A stretch of DNA of 64,000 bases. Origin: Hyphomonadaceae bacterium (GTDB taxonomy: Bacteria > Pseudomonadota > Alphaproteobacteria > Rhizobiales > Hyphomicrobiaceae). The position numbers were made by a program, and so were the translations under genes. Below are positions 47,519 to 56,566 of the stretch, in pieces. How positions within the stretch are numbered: position 1 is the stretch's first letter; every line of letters begins with the position of its first letter. The stretch is taken from NCBI GenBank assembly GCA_019747815.1, contig JAIEQJ010000004.1, positions 62,001 to 126,000 on the forward strand. The letters are read 5' to 3'. The notes under the pieces were generated by a model, which did no database searches, had not been told where the DNA came from, and saw only the letters and a list, made by a program, of their open reading frames with translations.

Positions 47519-48295
47519 ATGATTCCCCTTGCGACAGGCGCAGCGCTGCAATCGCTGCACGAACTGCCCGAGAGAACATTCGAATCCCTCGATGCCGACG
47601 CACGCGCCAGGCTCGGCATCATCCTGCGCCCGCTGGCATGGCTCGACGGCCTGATCGCGGCAGTGGCCGTCTCGCCGGAGGAGCCCGAGGATTGGCTCGA
47701 GCACATTTGGGTCGAGGAGGAGCTTGGCAAGCTGACGCTGCCCCAGGCGGACGCGGTGGCTGCGGTGGTGTGGGAGCAGTACAGCCATGTCTTCGACATG
47801 CTGCTCGAGGGCCCGCAGGCCTATCGGCCGTTTCTGGCCGGCGCGACCGATGCGCTGGATGCCGCGGTGCAATGGGCCGCCGGTTTTGGCTTCGGCATCC
47901 AATTGCACCCGGAGGCATGGGCGCCGCTGATCGATGACGAGCATGCACAACCGCTGCTGGCGCTCGTGTTTTGTCTGGAGGGGGACGAAGATCTGCCGGA
48001 GGCGGCGAAGGCCCGGTCGCCCTTCCGCGACATATCCGCGGAGCGGCGGGAGGAGATGCGCCGGCAGGCCGTTGCAATACTCCCCGCGGCGGTCTGTGCC
48101 CTCCACGAAATCTCGCTCAACCTGCAGGCTGCCGGGCTCGACGCCGAGCTTGGCGAGCAGCTTGTGGAGGACGGGCTCGACGAGCCGCCCCTCGACCAGC
48201 AACCCTATGTACGGTCCACGGTGAAGGTCGGCCGCAACGACCCCTGTCCGTGCGGCAGCGGCAAGAAGCACAAGAAGTGCTGCCTCGGCCCGTGA
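47519..48295 (+). CDS. UPF0149/YecA family protein with C-terminal SEC-C zinc motif
   Basis: 258 residues. The helical YecA-like domain has [26 protein letters not shown] early and a second half [25 protein letters not shown]. It ends with a classical SEC-C motif, [22 protein letters not shown], which binds zinc as at the SecA C-terminus and in ribosome-associated proteins. Function unknown; the motif suggests contact with ribosomes or SecB-like partners. ATG at 47519; the ribosome site (GGCGGG) is weak. Confidence 0.87.
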   Translation: MIPLATGAALQSLHELPERTFESLDADARARLGIILRPLAWLDGLIAAVAVSPEEPEDWLEHIWVEEELGKLTLPQADAVAAVVWEQYSHVFDMLLEGPQAYRPFLAGATDALDAAVQWAAGFGFGIQLHPEAWAPLIDDEHAQPLLALVFCLEGDEDLPEAAKARSPFRDISAERREEMRRQAVAILPAAVCALHEISLNLQAAGLDAELGEQLVEDGLDEPPLDQQPYVRSTVKVGRNDPCPCGSGKKHKKCCLGP

Positions 48296-48503
48296 GCCGC
48301 ACGATCCGTGAGCCGGAGGTCGGCGCGGCACGGCACTGCCACAGCCGCCACGAGGGTGGCCGATCTCGGCGCGACGCCGACCAACGCCGCTAGTCTTGTG
48401 TACTGGTCGATCGGCAGGCTCGCTGCTCCACGCGAATCAGCGATAACTGCAATCGCAACAACCTCGGGCGTTCTGCGTTTTTTCCTTGATCGGAGACAGC
48501 AGA

Positions 48504-48767
48504 ATGCTGGGATTACTTGCCATTCTTGCAGTGTCCCTCTGCGGACTAGCGGCAGCGCCGCTGTGGTCGGTGCCGCTCGCGGCAGCCGGATTGGCTTCCG
48601 TTTCCTACGCACGACATTCGGTGCTGTTTCGCCGGGCAGCAGATCTCGGCATGCAGGACGCAATTGAACAGACGCTTCTTGGGAGCGTGGTCAACAGCCT
48701 TGCCGCGAGCTTGCTGGCTTACGGTTGTGGCGCGGCACTCCGTTTGCTCGCCCTAGGTTGGCCATGA
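48504..48767 (+). CDS. Small membrane protein of unknown function (87 aa)
   Basis: 87 residues from the ATG at 48504, preceded by GGAGACAG. Two or three hydrophobic helices (LLAILAVSLCGLAAAPL, VPLAAAGLASV, and LAASLLAYGCGAALRLLAL) with a polar loop RHSVLFRRAADLGMQDAIEQ. No family recognised. Its last 77 bases overlap the 3' end of the converging gene at 48691, which is unusual here and makes one of the two ends doubtful. Confidence 0.5.
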   Translation: MLGLLAILAVSLCGLAAAPLWSVPLAAAGLASVSYARHSVLFRRAADLGMQDAIEQTLLGSVVNSLAASLLAYGCGAALRLLALGWP

Positions 48768-49935
48768 TGGTTCTTGGGTATCTATCGGTCAGCTCGATGA
48801 GGTGATTGACCTGATCGAGCCCGTGTTTCGCGCGACCCCTCAACTCGGCAACGCGATGCCCGGCAAACCGCCGGGTCTGCAGCATCCACTGGAAAAGGCC
48901 ACGGCGCCGAGATTGCAGGCTGCGGAGCAAGTCGCGGTAGTGCCCCTGAGCTTGGCTCAGTCGCTTGGGGCCCATCACGCCCATGCCCAGACGGAAACGG
49001 GTGATGGCTTCAAGATGGACAGTTTCTGCAAGTTCGAGAAGGTCGCGGTCTCTTGGCGGGCCAAACTGTGTCAACAGGGTAGATGCTTGCACCAACAGCG
49101 CATTGGCGGTGCCTGGTGCACTTGCATAGCGCAGGATTGCAAGGCAACGCTTCGCACGAGCTAGCACCAGATTGCGACTGGGCGATTCGGGCTCTCCCTC
49201 AAGCGCGTCGATCACGGCGAGGTAGGCATTGGCGGCCGATTGGCTCCTTTGGTCCAGGCGTGCGAGCTGGTGCGCAATCAGCTCGAGCGCTGCCAGATCT
49301 TCCTGATGGCCAGGCAATGCGAGAACCGCGCGAAAGTGATCGAGAGCGTCTTGATTGAGCTCCTGGCGCTTGTGCTCTTCGCGTGAGCTTGCTGCTCGCC
49401 CCGCAGCCAACGCACCTTGCATCAGTCTTGCAGAGGCGATCTGCTGCCTGAAGAGTGCCAGCCGGCCGAGGTGTGCAGAGACTTTGCGATCGCACCTGAG
49501 AATCGTGCTTTCGAGGCGCCGATCGATGGCTTGGCCGAGCGGGAAGAGAGAAGTGGGATGCCATTTGCGCCGGGTTAGGGCAAGCCTCAGGGCTTTCTCA
49601 ATGAATATTGGCAGCCGCATCAGCAGTCCAGGACCCGGACGGTTCATCACGTCGAGAAGGTCGGAGCGCGCCTTGATGAGCTGTGCCTCGTTGCGCTCGA
49701 TCATGGCTTCAAAGTGCTTGAAGAGATTTGCTTCGCGGGCCTCCCACCATTTCCAGATCGCGAGGCCCGAAGCGAGCAGACCAAAGAATGTTTGAGGGCT
49801 CAGAAGCTGAGGATGTCGAGCTTGCAGCTCGCCTAGCCTCCCCCAAAACTTGGCCAGCGTTGTGTCAACGATAGCAATGAGCCAGGAGACAAATTCCGAG
49901 ATGCGATCTGCCCACTCGATCCCGCTGACATCCAC
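48691..49935 (-). CDS. Unknown protein with N-terminal membrane helix and helical repeat-like body
   Basis: 414 residues. An amphipathic start (FVSWLIAIVDTTLAKFWGRLG) and one hydrophobic segment (FFGLLASGLAIWKWW, about residues 51-65) precede a largely alpha-helical region: LDHFRAVLALPGHQEDLAALELIAHQLARLDQRSQSAANAYLAVIDAL resembles TPR-like repeats. LARAKRCLAILRYA and ELAETVHLEAITRFRLGMG continue it. The patch has lower GC than its neighbours (33 of 60 bases in 49681-49740). A protein-interaction or membrane-tethered role is possible. No family recognised; the C-terminus overlaps the small membrane gene. Confidence 0.65.
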   Translation of the reverse strand: MDVSGIEWADRISEFVSWLIAIVDTTLAKFWGRLGELQARHPQLLSPQTFFGLLASGLAIWKWWEAREANLFKHFEAMIERNEAQLIKARSDLLDVMNRPGPGLLMRLPIFIEKALRLALTRRKWHPTSLFPLGQAIDRRLESTILRCDRKVSAHLGRLALFRQQIASARLMQGALAAGRAASSREEHKRQELNQDALDHFRAVLALPGHQEDLAALELIAHQLARLDQRSQSAANAYLAVIDALEGEPESPSRNLVLARAKRCLAILRYASAPGTANALLVQASTLLTQFGPPRDRDLLELAETVHLEAITRFRLGMGVMGPKRLSQAQGHYRDLLRSLQSRRRGLFQWMLQTRRFAGHRVAELRGRAKHGLDQVNHLIELTDRYPRTIMANLGRANGVPRHNRKPASSRQGC

Positions 49936-49983
49936 GGCACGCTCCCCGAAAGCCGCATGCGTCCAAACTTTTCAGAATGCAAA

Positions 49984-49996
49984 GTACAACTTGTAC
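49984..49996. promoter_or_regulatory. 13-bp palindrome upstream of the unknown gene at 48691
   Basis: GTACAA-C-TTGTAC is perfectly symmetrical, 48 bases upstream of the ATG at 49935 and in a local AT-rich stretch. It could be an operator. There is no dedicated regulator next to it. Confidence 0.35.
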
Positions 49997-50089
49997 AGCC
50001 TATCTTGGAAATTGCGCTAGCCCCAATCGAACGCCACTTGCGTCTCTGGGCCGAGGAACCGGGAGCGAGCGTACGGCAGAGGTCGACGG

Positions 50090-51151
50090 CTACGCCTGCA
50101 GGCGCGGCATCAGCTTCACCGCATTGTCGCGGTCGATTGCCTTGAGGTCGGCGGCGGAGAAGTAGGCGGTCAGCCCTTTCACGTGATCGGCGCTGGTGCG
50201 GAACGGGAAGTCGGTGCCGAACACGACCTGCGACACCGGCACCAGCTTCATCAAGGACGTCAGCGCGCCGGGATGGGCCGCCTGCGCGGTGTCGTAGTGA
50301 TAGCGCGTCAGCTCGGTCGTCACCTTGTCGAAGGTCCAGTTCGGCTTGAGCTTGGGGCTGATGCTGGGCAAGAGCTGCAGGCGCTCCACCAGGAACGGCA
50401 TGGTGCCGCCGGCGTGCGAGAAGATGAAGCGGATGTCGGGGTTGGCCGTCGTCGTGCCCGAGAACACCAGGTTGGCGATGGTGCGCGTGGTGTCGGTGCC
50501 GAACTCGATGATCTGGTCGGGGATGTCGGGCACCAGGTTGCGGCAGCAGTTGGCGGCGCCGGGATGCGTGTAGACCACCGCCTTGCGCCGGTTGAGCTCC
50601 GCCATCACGGGCGCGAAGTCCGGGGTGCCCAGCCACTTGTCGCCGTAGTTGGTCATCAGGCAGATGCCGTCGGCCTTCAGCGTGTCGAGTGCGAAGGCAA
50701 TCTCCTGCAGGGCCACGTCGACATGCGGCAGCGGCAGGGTGGCGAAGATGCCGAAGCGGCCCGGATGGTCGGCCATCAGCTTGGCCGCGTACTCGTTGCA
50801 CTCGCGGGCGACGCGCCGGGCGTTGTCGCTGTCGAGGAACGACACGGCGGGCGTGGTCACCGACGTGATGGACGTCGCCACGCCGGCCTTGTCCATGTCC
50901 TCGATGGATTTCGCCACCGACCAATTGTAGGTGGGCGGCGAGCCCAGCTTGGCCGTGCGCAGAGCCTCGATGTGTGTCGGTGGGGAGAGGTGATGGTGGA
51001 CGTCGATGCGATGCGGCTTGGCCTGTGCGGCGGCCATGCGTGGCAGAAAGGGGGCAATCGCCGCGGCTGAGCCGGCGGCCAAGGTCCCCGTCATGAGGCC
51101 GCGACGGCTGCAACCAAACTGTGCACGGGCATGCGAGTGGCTGTGAGACAT
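50090..51151 (-). CDS. Tat-exported amidohydrolase, ACMSD-like (amidohydrolase family 2)
   Basis: 353 residues. A twin-arginine signal (CSRRGLMTGTLAAGSAAAIAPFLPRMAAAQ) precedes the TIM-barrel metal hydrolase: HRIDVHHHLSPP supplies the HxH ligands, AVVYTHPGAANCC a further His, FIFSHAGGTMPFL and VVFGTDFPF the remaining His and Asp. Relatives include aminocarboxymuconate-semialdehyde decarboxylase and other decarboxylases. Translocation of a folded metal enzyme to the periplasm fits the Tat signal. ATG at 51151. Confidence 0.87.
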   Translation of the reverse strand: MSHSHSHARAQFGCSRRGLMTGTLAAGSAAAIAPFLPRMAAAQAKPHRIDVHHHLSPPTHIEALRTAKLGSPPTYNWSVAKSIEDMDKAGVATSITSVTTPAVSFLDSDNARRVARECNEYAAKLMADHPGRFGIFATLPLPHVDVALQEIAFALDTLKADGICLMTNYGDKWLGTPDFAPVMAELNRRKAVVYTHPGAANCCRNLVPDIPDQIIEFGTDTTRTIANLVFSGTTTANPDIRFIFSHAGGTMPFLVERLQLLPSISPKLKPNWTFDKVTTELTRYHYDTAQAAHPGALTSLMKLVPVSQVVFGTDFPFRTSADHVKGLTAYFSAADLKAIDRDNAVKLMPRLQA

Positions 51152-51281
51152 GGCGCTTCCCCTCGGCTGGCGTTTCCCCAATAGGCTTGGCCGTTGCCCG
51201 GCCATCGTTGCGGTTGCGGCGTCAGTTTCGTCCGACTGCGGCTTTCGTCAATGCACGAACACGCGATGGTCCGCCTTCAGC

Positions 51282-51845
51282 TCATTTGATCTGGATGTTC
51301 GGCAGCCGCTGCTGCAGCTCCTTCATCTGCTTCACGTTCATCTTGAGGCCATTGCCCAGGGAAAGGTCGCCCGGCTTCATGCCGTCCGCGCAGGTGGCCG
51401 CCTTCCACGTGGCTGTTTGCGTCATCAGCGTTGGCTGCGGGCCTTGCCCACCCCCGGGCACGCCGTCCATCGTGCCTTCGATGCGGACGGTCAAGGTCTT
51501 CTGAAAATCGCCGGAGATCGTGGTCTTGGTCACGCTCTTCACCGGGCCGAAGGTGCATTCCGCGTCGATCACCCAGGTGGTGGCGCCGGCGCGCTTCATG
51601 TCGAAGCGCGGGCAGCTGCCCTTCGACATCTTCAGCCCGAATTCCATCATCTCGCGGTCGGTGGCGGCATCGATGCACATCTGCGAGGTGACGTTGAGGC
51701 CGCCCACGGGCCGCTCGCTGACCATGCGCACCTCCCACTGGCCCGGCTTGCGCGGCGGCAGGTCGAGCGTCTGCTGCGCAGCCGCCAACGGTGCCAGCAG
51801 GGCCAGCGCGGCTGGAATAAGCAGGACCAGTCGAAAGTTCATCAT
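51282..51845 (-). CDS. DUF3617 family exported protein
   Basis: 187 residues. A signal peptide ([19 protein letters not shown]) precedes the DUF3617 pattern: [46 protein letters not shown] with two Cys, [21 protein letters not shown], and a late Cys ([11 protein letters not shown]). The four Cys probably pair. Such proteins are periplasmic and of unknown function. GGGGGAG precedes the ATG pair at 51845/51842. Confidence 0.8.
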   Translation of the reverse strand: MMNFRLVLLIPAALALLAPLAAAQQTLDLPPRKPGQWEVRMVSERPVGGLNVTSQMCIDAATDREMMEFGLKMSKGSCPRFDMKRAGATTWVIDAECTFGPVKSVTKTTISGDFQKTLTVRIEGTMDGVPGGGQGPQPTLMTQTATWKAATCADGMKPGDLSLGNGLKMNVKQMKELQQRLPNIQIK

Positions 51846-52005
51846 GATCTCCCCCAAGATCTCCCCCATGGATCTTCCCAAGGCATTTGAGAGGACAATA
51901 TGGGCCGGGCCAGGGCAGAGGTCCGCTCCGGCCAAGACAGTCTTACGCAGATGCCGCGCCGCAGGCTACACTGCCGGGTCCCGTCACTCCACGGAGCCGG
52001 TTGCC

Positions 52006-52899
52006 ATGCCTCTGTCCGCCGCCCCCTACGCCATGAAAAAACGTATCGAGATCAAAGGCCGCAACATGGCCTGCATCGATGTGGGCGAAGGGCCGGCCAT
52101 CGTTTTTCAGCACGGCAATCCCACCTCCTCCTACCTTTGGCGCAATATCATGCCGCACTGCGAGAGGCTGGGCCGTCTCGTGGCCTGCGATCTCATCGGC
52201 ATGGGCGACAGCGACAAGCTCCCCGAGCCCGGACCCGGCCGCTATACCTACGCCGAGCAGCGCGACTATCTGTTCGCGCTGTGGGATGAGCTGGCGCTCG
52301 GCTCCAGTGTCGTTCTCGTGCTGCACGATTGGGGCTCGGCGCTGGGGTTCGAATGGGCGCGCAGGAACGCCGAGCGCGTGGCCGGCATCGTCTACATGGA
52401 AGCCATCGTCACGCCGGTGACCTGGGCCGACTGGCCGGAGAATGCGCGCCGGGTGTTTCAGGGCTTCCGCTCGGAGGGCGGCGAGGACATGGTGCTCGCC
52501 AAGAATGTGTTCGTGGAGCGCGTGCTGCCGGGCTCGGTGATCCGCAAGCTGGCCGACGAGGAGATGGCCGAGTACCGCCGTCCGTTCGCCAGCCCGGGCG
52601 AGGACCGCCGGCCGACGCTCACCTGGCCGCGCCAGATCCCGATCGAGGGCCAGCCGGCCGACGTCGTGGCCGTGGTCGAGGACTATGCGGCCTGGCTGGC
52701 CAAGAGCAACGTGCCCAAGCTCTTCATCAATGCCGAGCCCGGGTCGATCCTGATCGGCCGCCAGCGCGAGGTCTGCCGTGCCTGGCCCAATCAAACAGAG
52801 ATCACCGTCAAGGGTTTGCACTTCATTCAGGAGGACAGTCCGGACGAGATCGGCCGCGCGGTGGCAGCCTTCGTGCGCCGGGTGCGCGAGCCGGCGTAA
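52006..52899 (+). CDS. dhaA: Haloalkane dehalogenase
   Basis: 297 residues, the usual length for subfamily II. Catalytic residues are visible: the nucleophile Asp and halide-binding Trp in [12 protein letters not shown] (about residue 106), the Asn in [17 protein letters not shown], the acid Glu in [11 protein letters not shown] and the base His in [15 protein letters not shown]. It hydrolyses carbon-halogen bonds of alkyl halides to alcohols in the cytoplasm; substrate range unknown. ATG at 52006, with an ACGGAG site. The open frame upstream does not code. Confidence 0.92.
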   Translation: MPLSAAPYAMKKRIEIKGRNMACIDVGEGPAIVFQHGNPTSSYLWRNIMPHCERLGRLVACDLIGMGDSDKLPEPGPGRYTYAEQRDYLFALWDELALGSSVVLVLHDWGSALGFEWARRNAERVAGIVYMEAIVTPVTWADWPENARRVFQGFRSEGGEDMVLAKNVFVERVLPGSVIRKLADEEMAEYRRPFASPGEDRRPTLTWPRQIPIEGQPADVVAVVEDYAAWLAKSNVPKLFINAEPGSILIGRQREVCRAWPNQTEITVKGLHFIQEDSPDEIGRAVAAFVRRVREPA

Positions 52900-53024
52900 G
52901 TCACGAGGGATGCCCCCTCGGTGCTCTTGCGCGCGCGTCTCCCTCGGAAGAGGGCAACCGCATGTGCAGGTCGCTCAGATCGGCAAGTTGCAAGACCGCA
53001 AACCGTTTTCAGAAGAGGGTCCGC

Positions 53025-53972
53025 ATGCAGAAGCGCAAGCTTGGAAAGTCCGGCCTCGAGATTGCACCCTTGATGTTCGGCGGCAACGTGCTCGGCTGGA
53101 CGGCCGACGAGGCCATGTCGTTCAAGCTGCTCGACGGGTTCGTGGGTGCTGGCCTCAATGCCATCGACACGGCGGATGTCTACTCGGTCTGGGTGCCGGG
53201 CCACAAAGGCGGCGAATCCGAAACGGTCATCGGCAAGTGGCTCAAGGCCCGCGGCGGCCGCGACAAGCTGGTGATCGCCACCAAGGTCGGCTGGGACCGC
53301 AGGGATGCGGGCGGCGGCCTCGCCCGCGCGCACATCCTCAAGAATGCCGAGGCCTCGCTGAAGCGCCTGCAGACCGACTACATCGACCTCTACCAGTCGC
53401 ACATCGACGATCCGAAGACGCCGATCGAGGAAACGCTCGCTGCCCACCAGACGCTGATTGAGCAAGGCAAAGTGCGGGCCATCGGCGCCTCCAACTATGA
53501 AGCCCCGCGCCTGGCGGAGGCCCTGGGCGTCAGCGCAGCCAAGGCGCTGCCCCGCTATGAGACTTTGCAGCCGCACTACAACCTGTATGAGCGCGACGGC
53601 TACGAGCGTGCGCTGGAGCCGCTGGTGTTGAAGGAGAACATCGGCGTCATCCCCTACTACTCGCTGGCCAGCGGCTTTCTGACCGGCAAGTATCGCCGCG
53701 AGGCCGACTTCAAGAAAAGCCCGCGCGGCGGCGGCATCGGGGCCATGCTGAACGAGCGCGGGTTGCGTATCCTGATGGCGCTCGACAAGGTGGCGCTGCA
53801 AACCAAGTCGACGCCGGCGCAGGTGGCGCTCGCCTGGCTCATCGCCCGGCCGAGCATCACCGCCCCGATCGCCAGCGCCACCAACCTCGATCAGCTCAAG
53901 GACCTCATCGCCGCCACCCGCCTGAAGCTGGACGCCGACGCCATCAAGGCCCTCGACGCGGCGAGCGCGTAG
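53025..53972 (+). CDS. Aldo/keto reductase
   Basis: 315 residues. AKR barrel: MQKRKLGKSGLEIAPLMFGG, AIDTADVYS (catalytic Asp and Tyr), ATKVGWDRRDAGGG (catalytic Lys), YIDLYQSHIDDPKTP (His), VRAIGASNYEAPRL, VIPYYSLASGFLTGKYR and the NADPH-binding SATNLDQLKDLIAA. It reduces aldehydes or ketones with NADPH, substrate unknown. Preceding AGAAGAGGG, ATG at 53025. It lies 125 bases after the dehalogenase. Confidence 0.9.
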   Translation: MQKRKLGKSGLEIAPLMFGGNVLGWTADEAMSFKLLDGFVGAGLNAIDTADVYSVWVPGHKGGESETVIGKWLKARGGRDKLVIATKVGWDRRDAGGGLARAHILKNAEASLKRLQTDYIDLYQSHIDDPKTPIEETLAAHQTLIEQGKVRAIGASNYEAPRLAEALGVSAAKALPRYETLQPHYNLYERDGYERALEPLVLKENIGVIPYYSLASGFLTGKYRREADFKKSPRGGGIGAMLNERGLRILMALDKVALQTKSTPAQVALAWLIARPSITAPIASATNLDQLKDLIAATRLKLDADAIKALDAASA

Positions 53973-54032
53973 CGCCATCCCCGCGCAGGCGGAGCCCAGT
54001 CAGAGGCCTCCGCCTGCCCGACCTTCGCGGTT

Positions 54033-55283
54033 TCACACCGGCTTCAGCAGCACGTGCCGCTTCCTGCCGAGCGACAGCTTGATGACGCCGTCGCTGACAT
54101 CGCCGGGTGAGAGCTTCGCATTCTCATCGGACAGCACCGCATCGTTCACCCGCAAGCCGCCGCCCTGAATCTGGCGTCGCGCCTCGCCGTTCGATTTCAC
54201 CAGGCCCGCCTTCACGAAGGCCGCCAGCACGCCGAGACCCGCCGACAGCTCGCGCGAGGCGATCTCCACGGTCGGCAGGCCTTCGCTGGCGGCGCCGGTC
54301 TCGAACGTCTCCTGCGCGGTCCTGGCGGCGCTTTGCGCCTTCTCGCGGCCGTGCAGCAGCGCCGTCGCCGCGGTGGCGAGCACCTTCTTGGCCTCGTTGA
54401 TCTCGGCGCCCTGCAGGGCCTCCAGCCGGGCGATCTCGGCCATCGGCAGCGTCGTGAACAGCTTGAGGAAGCGGGCCACATCGCCGTCCTCGGTGTTGCG
54501 CCAGTACTGCCAGTAGTCGTAGCCGGAGAGCTGGTCCTCGTTGAGCCACACCGCGCCGGCCGCGGTCTTGCCCATCTTGGCGCCGGACGAGGTGGTCAGC
54601 AGCGGGCAGGTCAGCGCGTAGAGCTGATGCGTGCCCATGCGCCTGCCGAGGTCGATGCCGGTGACGATGTTGCCCCACTGGTCGGAGCCCCCCATCTGCA
54701 GATTGCAGCCATAGCGTTTGGCCTGCTCCACGAAATCATAGGCCTGCAGCAGCATGTAGTTGAACTCGATGAACGACAGCTCCTGGTCCCGCTCCAGCCT
54801 CAGCTTGGCCGAGTCCATGGTCAGCATGCGATTGACCGAGAAGTGCCGGCCCACGTCGCGCAGGAACGCGATGTAGTTGAGCGGCGCCAGCCACTCGGCA
54901 TTGTCCAGCATCATGGCGTCGGTGCCGGCATCGCCGAAGGTGAGGAAGCGCGAGAACACCCCCTTGATGGCGTTCTTGTTGGCCTCGATGGCGTCGAGGG
55001 AAAGGATGCGCCGCGTCTCGTCCTTGCCGGAGGGGTCGCCGACCCGCGTCGTGCCGCCGCCCATCAGGGCGATCGGCTTGTTGCCCGTCTGCTGCAGCCA
55101 GTGCAGCATCATGATCGAGATGAGGTGGCCGACGTGCAGCGACGGCGCCGTGCAGTCGTAGCCGACGTAGGCGATCACCTCCCCCTTGGCGGCCAGCGCA
55201 TCCAGCCCCGCGAAATCGGAAGACTGGTGGATGAACCCGCGCTCATCCAGCGTGTTGAGGAGGTCGGACTTGTATTGTGCCAT
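54033..55283 (-). CDS. tyrS: Tyrosyl-tRNA synthetase
   Basis: 416 residues. The class I signature is present as [11 protein letters not shown] (HIGH motif), [27 protein letters not shown] with tyrosine-site residues, [20 protein letters not shown], and KMGKT (the KMSKS loop in [10 protein letters not shown]). A C-terminal S4-like RNA-binding domain ([27 protein letters not shown]) completes it. It charges tRNA-Tyr. ATG at 55283; divergent from anmK. Confidence 0.97.
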   Translation of the reverse strand: MAQYKSDLLNTLDERGFIHQSSDFAGLDALAAKGEVIAYVGYDCTAPSLHVGHLISIMMLHWLQQTGNKPIALMGGGTTRVGDPSGKDETRRILSLDAIEANKNAIKGVFSRFLTFGDAGTDAMMLDNAEWLAPLNYIAFLRDVGRHFSVNRMLTMDSAKLRLERDQELSFIEFNYMLLQAYDFVEQAKRYGCNLQMGGSDQWGNIVTGIDLGRRMGTHQLYALTCPLLTTSSGAKMGKTAAGAVWLNEDQLSGYDYWQYWRNTEDGDVARFLKLFTTLPMAEIARLEALQGAEINEAKKVLATAATALLHGREKAQSAARTAQETFETGAASEGLPTVEIASRELSAGLGVLAAFVKAGLVKSNGEARRQIQGGGLRVNDAVLSDENAKLSPGDVSDGVIKLSLGRKRHVLLKPV

Positions 55284-55447
55284 GTCGGTCAGCCAAAGGT
55301 TTGTGGAAGGCGGCCCGGCGATCTAGGGTGGCCCTCGCCCTGGTCTCCGTCGAAGGACGGGCCAGGTCCACGACCGGCAGGGCTGGGCAAGCCCATCCAT
55401 GCCGGTTGCGGCAGTCGTGAAACCGGGAATGGCACAGGAACCGGTCC

Positions 55448-56551
55448 ATGAGCAAGACACTGCGCGCCATTGGCCTCATGAGCGGCACGTCCATGGACGG
55501 GATCGACGTGGCACTGATCGAAACGGATGGGGAGAGCCGCGTCGCACGGCAGGCGTGCATCACGGTTCCCTATGACCCGACCTTCCGGTCGGATCTCGCT
55601 GCGGCGCTCGGCGAGGCGCGCAGCCTCACCGACCGGGCCGCGCGGCCGGGCTGTCTCGCCGGGGTGGAGCAGGAGCTGACCCGCCGCCACGCGGCCGCCG
55701 TCGCCCAGCTCCTCGCGCACGGCGGGATGCGGGCCGGGGACGTGGAGGTCGTCGGCTTCCATGGCCAGACCGTGCTGCATGCGCCCGAGCGCCGCCTCAC
55801 CGTGCAGATCGGCGACGGGCCGGCGCTGGCACGCCAGACCGGGCTCGATGTGGTCTACGACCTGCGCGCGGCCGACGTGGCGGCAGGCGGCCAGGGCGCG
55901 CCGCTGGCGCCCGTCTACCACCGCGCCCTGACGGCCCGGCTGCGCGAGCGGCCGATGGCGGTCGTCAACATCGGCGGTGTCGGCAATGTCACATGGATCG
56001 GGCGCGACGGGACGCTGATTGCGTTCGACACGGGGCCGGGCAACGCGTTGATCGACGACTGGATGCTGCGCCACACGGGCAGCGCCGTCGATGCGGAGGG
56101 TGGTGTTGCGGCCCGCGGCAGGGTCGATGAGGCGGCTGTGACGGCCTTCCTCACCCATGACTATTTCGGCCACGTGCCGCCCAAGTCGCTCGACCGCGGC
56201 GCCTTCGGCCTGGGGCCTGTGCGGCACCTGTCGCTCGAGGACGGGGCGGCCACGCTGGTGGCATTCACGGCCGCATCCATCGCCCGGGCGCGGGCCCATT
56301 TTCCGGAGCAGCCAAGGCTGTGGGTGATCTGCGGCGGCGGCCGCCGCAACAAGACCTTGATGGCGATGGTTGCCGCGCATGTGGAGAGTGCGGTGGCCCC
56401 GGCCGAGGCCGCGGGCTTCGACGGCGATTCGGTTGAGGCCGAAGCCTGGGCCTACATGGCCGTGCGCTCGCTCAAGGGATTGCCGATCACGTTCCCGGGC
56501 ACGACGGGCGTCAAAACTCCGCTCACAGGCGGTGTGCTGGCGCGCAGGTAG
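55448..56551 (+). CDS. anmK: Anhydro-N-acetylmuramic acid kinase
   Basis: 367 residues. Opening AIGLMSGTSMDGIDVALIETDGE and the internal VVGFHGQTVLHAPE, VNIGGVGNVTWIG, FDTGPGNALIDDWM, ICGGGRRNKTLM are the family signatures of the ASKHA-fold kinase. It phosphorylates 1,6-anhydro-MurNAc during peptidoglycan recycling, giving MurNAc-6-phosphate. Adjacent to tyrS, a common placement. ATG at 55448. The GMC gene follows 15 bases downstream and may be cotranscribed. Confidence 0.95.
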   Translation: MSKTLRAIGLMSGTSMDGIDVALIETDGESRVARQACITVPYDPTFRSDLAAALGEARSLTDRAARPGCLAGVEQELTRRHAAAVAQLLAHGGMRAGDVEVVGFHGQTVLHAPERRLTVQIGDGPALARQTGLDVVYDLRAADVAAGGQGAPLAPVYHRALTARLRERPMAVVNIGGVGNVTWIGRDGTLIAFDTGPGNALIDDWMLRHTGSAVDAEGGVAARGRVDEAAVTAFLTHDYFGHVPPKSLDRGAFGLGPVRHLSLEDGAATLVAFTAASIARARAHFPEQPRLWVICGGGRRNKTLMAMVAAHVESAVAPAEAAGFDGDSVEAEAWAYMAVRSLKGLPITFPGTTGVKTPLTGGVLARR

Positions 56552-56566
56552 CGGGGCAGGGGCGGA

